64,000 bases of DNA from Azospirillum sp. RU38E (GTDB lineage: Bacteria > Pseudomonadota > Alphaproteobacteria > Azospirillales > Azospirillaceae): positions 248,001-312,000 of the forward strand of contig NZ_FZOI01000001.1 of the NCBI RefSeq assembly GCF_900188385.1, read 5' to 3'. Shown one piece after another: positions 60,333 to 64,000 of this stretch. The translations under genes were made by a program, and so were the position numbers. Position 1 is the stretch's first letter. Each line of letters starts with the position of its first letter. Below the pieces are notes generated by a model. That model made no database searches. It was not told the DNA's origin and saw only the letters and a list, made by a program, of their open reading frames with translations.

Positions 60333-61208
60333 TTAGCGGACGATCGGCACCCGCGCGTCGGAATGCCAGAAGGACCAGCGGATACCGGCACCGACATTGA
60401 CGTTCAGATCATCCCGGTGCAGCGGGCTGTCCGTGTTGGCGGCCCCGCCATAATAGCCCACCTGGGCGGCGGTGAAGAGCAGCAGGTTTTCGGTGACCGG
60501 ATAGGCGACGCCCAGCGTCGTCTTGGTGCCAATATAGCCGCTCTTGGCGCGATAGGCCGGGCGGTCCGGCGTGGCATAGGCCCGGTCCACCTGATAGAAA
60601 TATTCATTCACCCCATCATAGCCGAAGATCGGCCCGACTGAGCCATAGGCGCGCAGCGGCGTGCCCATGAATTCACGGTCAAACACGCTGAGCTGCGGGT
60701 TGACCGTGAAACCTTCATAATCGAAGGCGACGAAACGGGTGGCGATGACGGCGCGGACTTCCAGCGACAGGTCAACCTGCACCGGGTCTTTTTTGGGATT
60801 GAAGTGCCATGTCGCCTTCGGCCCGGCCTCGATCAGCAGATCCAGATCCGGCATCCCGGCGCGGGCCTTGTTATCCTTGCTGTCCACATCAAAGGCACCA
60901 TCAAGCCCGATATCGATTTCCAGCCGTTCGTCGGCAAATTCCTTACGGGCCCGCACGAAGCCATCATCGCCAATGCGCAGCGTGTCACCGCGATAGATGA
61001 GGTAGGGGATTGGCAGGGCCCGGAACTGCCCCTCCGAGGCGGCCGGATAATGGCTGACATAGCCACCGGCAGCCAGCACGCCCGCTTCCCAGAGCGGGGC
61101 GGTGTTTGTGGTGGTTTCCGTGCCGATCAGGGCCGATTGGGCGAAGGCAGCGGGTGCCCCCAGCAACATGGCGGTGGCAGAAAGGGCGCTGACAAAGGAA
61201 AGGCGCAT
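60333..61208 (-). CDS. MipA/OmpV family outer-membrane protein
   Basis: A 291-residue beta-barrel protein with a signal peptide (MRLSFVSALSATAMLLGAPAAFAQ). WEAGVLAAGGYVSHYPAAS and later FRALPIPYLIYRGDTLRIG, DIGLDGAFDVDSKDNKAR and GLDLSLEVR-like strands are the MipA/OmpV pattern; alternate hydrophobic residues run to the end. Members scaffold murein synthases or act as porin-like proteins. Monocistronic. Confidence 0.85.
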   Translation of the reverse strand: MRLSFVSALSATAMLLGAPAAFAQSALIGTETTTNTAPLWEAGVLAAGGYVSHYPAASEGQFRALPIPYLIYRGDTLRIGDDGFVRARKEFADERLEIDIGLDGAFDVDSKDNKARAGMPDLDLLIEAGPKATWHFNPKKDPVQVDLSLEVRAVIATRFVAFDYEGFTVNPQLSVFDREFMGTPLRAYGSVGPIFGYDGVNEYFYQVDRAYATPDRPAYRAKSGYIGTKTTLGVAYPVTENLLLFTAAQVGYYGGAANTDSPLHRDDLNVNVGAGIRWSFWHSDARVPIVR

Positions 61209-61324
61209 AATGGACGGGGCCTCGTGGCGGCATCGCAGTCGCGGCTAGTCCTAACCGAAACAGCGCCTTGCCGCCAGCGGTGCGAAAGGGGGGCAGGTCC
61301 GCGCCCCCCCCCTTTCGGCATTCC

Positions 61325-62074
61325 TTACTTCTTAGACCGGCCCATGAAAGCCTGGAAGGCGGCGATGGCTTCGGGGGAGCGCAGGCTGCGGCTGAAAATC
61401 TCCGCCTCCTTGGCCATCACGGCCAGCACTTCCTGCGGGTTGGGCTTCATCAGCGCCTTGGTCTGGCGCAGCGCTTCTGCCGGCTTGGCGGCTAGGGCGC
61501 GGGCCTTGGCGGTGGCGGTGGCCGCCAGTGCTTCCACCGGAACAATGCCGGACAGGATACCGGCCTGTTTGGCTTCCTCCGCCTCCAGCGGTTCGCCCAG
61601 CATCAACATGCGGGCGGCGGTGGCATGGCCCATGGTGCGCGGCATCAGCAGGCTGCTGGCCGCTTCCGGCACCAACCCCAGATCGACGAAGGGCACATGC
61701 AGCCGGGCATTGGGGGCCGCATAGGTCAGATCGCAATGGAACAGCATGGTGGTGCCGATGCCCACCGCCTGACCCTCCACGGCGGCCACCAGGGCCAGCG
61801 GGCTGGTGGCCAGCGCCATCAGGAAGCGGAACACGGGGGCATCCGGCCCCTGCGGCGGGTTGGCCAGGAAATCGCCAATATCATTGCCACCGGTGAAAAA
61901 GCCGCCGGCCCCGCTGAACAGCACCGCGCGCACCTGTCCGCCATTCGCGGCCTCAGTCAGGGCATCGGCCATGGTGGCATACATGGCGGCCGTCAGCGCG
62001 TTGCGCTTGTCCGGCCGGTTCAGGGTGATGTGACGCACGCCCTCTTCGTCGCGCAGCAGAATATGATCGCTCAT
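61325..62074 (-). CDS. Enoyl-CoA hydratase/isomerase family protein
   Basis: A 249-residue crotonase-fold protein. ITLNRPDKRNALTAAMYATM and AVLFSGAGGFFTGGNDIGDF are typical; GxGxxDL-like catalytic Glu positions are partly altered (EAASSLLMPRTMGHATA carries the second region), so it could be an isomerase. Start at ATG 62074 (MSDHIL); the frame upstream reads into the tfoX-side gap. Downstream of tfoX/sspB in the same direction. Substrate unknown. Confidence 0.85.
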   Translation of the reverse strand: MSDHILLRDEEGVRHITLNRPDKRNALTAAMYATMADALTEAANGGQVRAVLFSGAGGFFTGGNDIGDFLANPPQGPDAPVFRFLMALATSPLALVAAVEGQAVGIGTTMLFHCDLTYAAPNARLHVPFVDLGLVPEAASSLLMPRTMGHATAARMLMLGEPLEAEEAKQAGILSGIVPVEALAATATAKARALAAKPAEALRQTKALMKPNPQEVLAVMAKEAEIFSRSLRSPEAIAAFQAFMGRSKK

Positions 62075-62173
62075 CGGACAATTCCCCCTGTTCAGGTTTG
62101 ATTGCCGCCAAGGACGCCGCAAGCCGGGCGGGGCGTCAAGGTAAATGCGCACGATCGTGCGGAAATTTGCGGC

Positions 62174-62557
62174 TTATCCACGCCGTGGTTTGATTTTGGC
62201 CAGGGCAGCCCGCCCGGCCACGGCCAAAGCATCGCGGGCCCAGGGCAGCAGGCTGTCCGTCTCCTCCAGTGCCTCGGGCGGTGGGGGATAATATCCCATG
62301 GTGCGATGGGGCTGATCGGGATAGGGGGCAAAGGGCAACCGGCCCCGCGCCAGATAGGCGGGGCGGTTGCCGTCATCCACCTTGAAATAAAGCTCATCCC
62401 CGGCGATCAGGGCGAAGGTTTTGCCATCCAGCGACAGGCCCCAGCCGCCGAACATGGCCCGCGCCACCACCGGCCCCAGCGGGGCGAGCAGATCAAGCAC
62501 ATGGCTGACAAAGGGCGGCAGGGCCCTGGGCGGCGGGGCTTTCCGGCCGCCTGCCAT
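62174..62557 (-). CDS. TfoX/Sxy N-terminal-domain protein
   Basis: A 127-residue single-domain protein; VARAMFGGWGLSLDGKTFAL and DELYFKVDDGNRPAY are the TfoX N-terminal pattern. In gammaproteobacteria TfoX activates competence genes; stand-alone domains in alphaproteobacteria have no established role. Its ATG lies 2 bp after the sspB stop, so translation is coupled. Confidence 0.82.
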   Translation of the reverse strand: MAGGRKAPPPRALPPFVSHVLDLLAPLGPVVARAMFGGWGLSLDGKTFALIAGDELYFKVDDGNRPAYLARGRLPFAPYPDQPHRTMGYYPPPPEALEETDSLLPWARDALAVAGRAALAKIKPRRG

Positions 62558-62559
62558 GG

Positions 62560-63072
62560 TTACTTTTTCCGGAAAGCGTCCAGCGCCACCACGGTGCCGG
62601 TGGGGCGGGGCGTATCATCATCGGCCTTGGCGGGTTCGGCCTCTTCCTCTTCCACCACCATGATGTCAAGGCCGCCTTCCTCATCCTCATCGGGCAGCAT
62701 GGTGGCCATATCGTCGGGCTGGAACTGCAAAACGAAATTCACCGAGGGGTCGGCGAAGGTGATGATGGCGACATAGGGGACGACCAGACGGCGCAGCACG
62801 CCGCCAAAGCTCAACGTCACGCCGAACGTATCGGCATCCACCGTCAGATCATAGAACTGGTACTGCAGAACAATGGTCATTTCCGACGGGTATTTGGCCC
62901 GCAGATAATCCGGGATATCCACATCGGGCGCATCGGTACGGAAGGTGACATAGAAATGATGTTCGCCCGGCAACTGGCCACCCAGGCCCAGCACCTCACG
63001 CAGGGCCTGTCGCACCACGCTGCGCTTGGCGGCCTCGACCATGCGGTCATAGCGGAGCAAATCCTCGGACAT
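62560..63072 (-). CDS. sspB: ClpXP adaptor SspB, alphaproteobacterial type
   Basis: A 170-residue adaptor that delivers ssrA-tagged and other substrates to the ClpXP protease. HHFYVTFRTDAPDVDIPDYL and YPSEMTIVLQYQFYDLTV form the substrate-binding core; the acidic flexible linker (EDEEGGLDIMVVEEEE) ends in a short hydrophobic tail TGTVVALDAFRKK that contacts ClpX. I start it at ATG 63072 (MSEDLL), the family start; the extra upstream codons are not homologous. Overlap-coupled to the tfoX-like gene. Confidence 0.88.
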   Translation of the reverse strand: MSEDLLRYDRMVEAAKRSVVRQALREVLGLGGQLPGEHHFYVTFRTDAPDVDIPDYLRAKYPSEMTIVLQYQFYDLTVDADTFGVTLSFGGVLRRLVVPYVAIITFADPSVNFVLQFQPDDMATMLPDEDEEGGLDIMVVEEEEAEPAKADDDTPRPTGTVVALDAFRKK

Positions 63073-63507
63073 CGGTACGGCAAACCCCTGGCAAGAACGA
63101 AGCGGGCGCAAACACCCGGCACCTACATCCTGCAAGACAAGCCTATTATCAGCCGATAATCAAGCATTGCACGCGTATGACTGTACGGCAAAGGCGTAAT
63201 TCGTCGCTTTTGCGCCACGCGCTCCGCCGCGCGGCAGCGGCGCCCCCCTCTCCCTTCGGGCGGTGTCTGTGCCAAGACGGGGCGGCCCGTTCGACCCGTC
63301 GGGAAGGGCACTTGCCCATCATTTCATCACATGGCCGGTAAAACGCGGCCAGCCCCGATGGATTGGTTGGGTTGGTATGCAAATTGGCATTTAATTGGTC
63401 AGTGAAAATAAAGAGTTTGTTAGCTAATGATTGGTCAAAATTGACATCTATCAATCATTATCTCGGCTCTATCAGGTCAGCCGGCGCACGTGGGCGGGGG
63501 TTTCCTT
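63073..63507. other. Intergenic region between sspB and the receptor gene
   Basis: About 435 bp between divergent genes, AT-richer toward the right (63,360-63,460), consistent with promoters. No repeat, tRNA or conserved ORF seen. Confidence 0.35.
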
Positions 63508-64000
63508 ATGGATATTTTTGTATCCAATCGATTTCATCTTGGTTTGTCTGGCAGGATCGTTGCGGTCACGATCCTGTCCATGGCATTTCTGGCGGCATCC
63601 CTGGCCATCAGCAGCAACCGGCTGGTTGATGCCTATGCGCAATCTGCCGGTGCAGAGCAGCAGGATCAGGCCATGCGGGTGGCCTGGCAGGTGTTGAACA
63701 GTGTCGGCAGCAGCTTTCGCCGCGACGGGGCGACGCTTTATGCCGGCGACAAGCCGCTGAACAATTTCTTTGAGCCGGTGGACCTGATCAGCCAGATCGC
63801 CGGCAGCACGGCCACCATCTTCGTGGTGGACAAGGGCGAAGCGACCCGCATCACCACCAATGTCAAGAAGCCTGATGGGGCCCGCGCCGTCGGCACCAAT
63901 CTGGCCCGCAATGCCGCCTTTGAGGCCGTCGTCGGCCAGGGAAAACCCTATCGCGGGGAAGCCGACATTCTGGGCGTTGCCTATCTGACCGCCTATGATC
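63508..64000 (+). CDS. Cache-domain sensor/chemoreceptor, 3' partial
   Basis: A frame open from ATG 63508 to the right edge. It starts MDIFVSNRFHLGLSGRIVAV, then a membrane helix (VTILSMAFLAASLAISS) and an extracytoplasmic region with the sCache_3 pattern: ATIFVVDKGEATRITTNVKK, GARAVGTNLARNAAFEAVV, YRGEADILGVAYLTAYD. Such regions belong to methyl-accepting chemotaxis proteins or histidine kinases; the cytoplasmic output lies outside the window. Confidence 0.8.
   Translation, partial: MDIFVSNRFHLGLSGRIVAVTILSMAFLAASLAISSNRLVDAYAQSAGAEQQDQAMRVAWQVLNSVGSSFRRDGATLYAGDKPLNNFFEPVDLISQIAGSTATIFVVDKGEATRITTNVKKPDGARAVGTNLARNAAFEAVVGQGKPYRGEADILGVAYLTAYD

Overview
This is a GC-rich chromosomal window from an alphaproteobacterium, most likely a Rhodospirillales/Azospirillaceae relative. 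The placement rests on an alphaproteobacterial-type SspB, an RpoH-type heat-shock sigma factor, a dsbA-like gene beside smc, a TamA/TamB pair and MipA/OmpV and Cache-type receptor genes; it was made by reading, without database searches. No rRNA, tRNA, transposase, prophage or CRISPR array was seen. About 48 protein genes fill the window; one is cut at each end (a ClC transporter on the left, a Cache-domain receptor on the right).

Layout. 1-4.4 kb: ClC antiporter, a VOC protein, pyrE and pyrC, and an exported substrate-binding protein. 4.4-6.5 kb: a TPP riboswitch and thiC. 6.6-10 kb: an exported protein with one CxxCH haem motif, asd with a threonine-rich leader peptide upstream, and a small unknown gene. 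10-16.2 kb: an exported nucleoside-hydrolase-like protein, glutathione reductase, a tandem hairpin repeat, rpoH and typA. 16.7-22.9 kb: tamA-tamB. 23-25 kb: an unrecognised gene overlapping a lipoprotein gene. 25-30 kb: dsbA-like, smc and a lipoprotein. 30-38 kb: a glycosyltransferase, a chemoreceptor, a queuosine-precursor transporter, rpmB, an MFS transporter and YceI. 38.3-41.6 kb: a 1120-residue GlmS-like protein. 42.4-45.3 kb: a two-gene restriction-modification system of the BsuBI/PstI type. 45.3-50.2 kb: an ECF sigma factor with a 4-TM partner, then pgm/pmm, ugd and galU, which make UDP-glucose and UDP-glucuronate for envelope polysaccharide. 50.6-64 kb: a response regulator, an FtsJ-like methyltransferase, a TPR-Asp/Asn hydroxylase, a patatin-like protein, a fatty acid hydroxylase family protein, a large indolepyruvate oxidoreductase, rppH, MipA, an enoyl-CoA hydratase, TfoX-like and SspB genes.

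The signals least explained by ordinary annotation are intergenic. First, a modular four-hairpin repeat family occurs at four loci (13056, 25732, 30179, 35397), with base-pair-preserving substitutions between copies; at 13056 it is tandemly duplicated. Second, a 27-codon ORF before asd has nine Thr codons in its first fifteen, suggesting threonine-dependent attenuation. Third, there is a perfect 31-bp inverted repeat beside the restriction-modification genes. Fourth, there is a perfect 9-bp-arm palindrome just ahead of the indolepyruvate oxidoreductase gene. Among proteins, the enlarged GlmS-like enzyme and the unrecognised gene/lipoprotein pair at 23.0-24.9 kb are the best candidates for undescribed biology.
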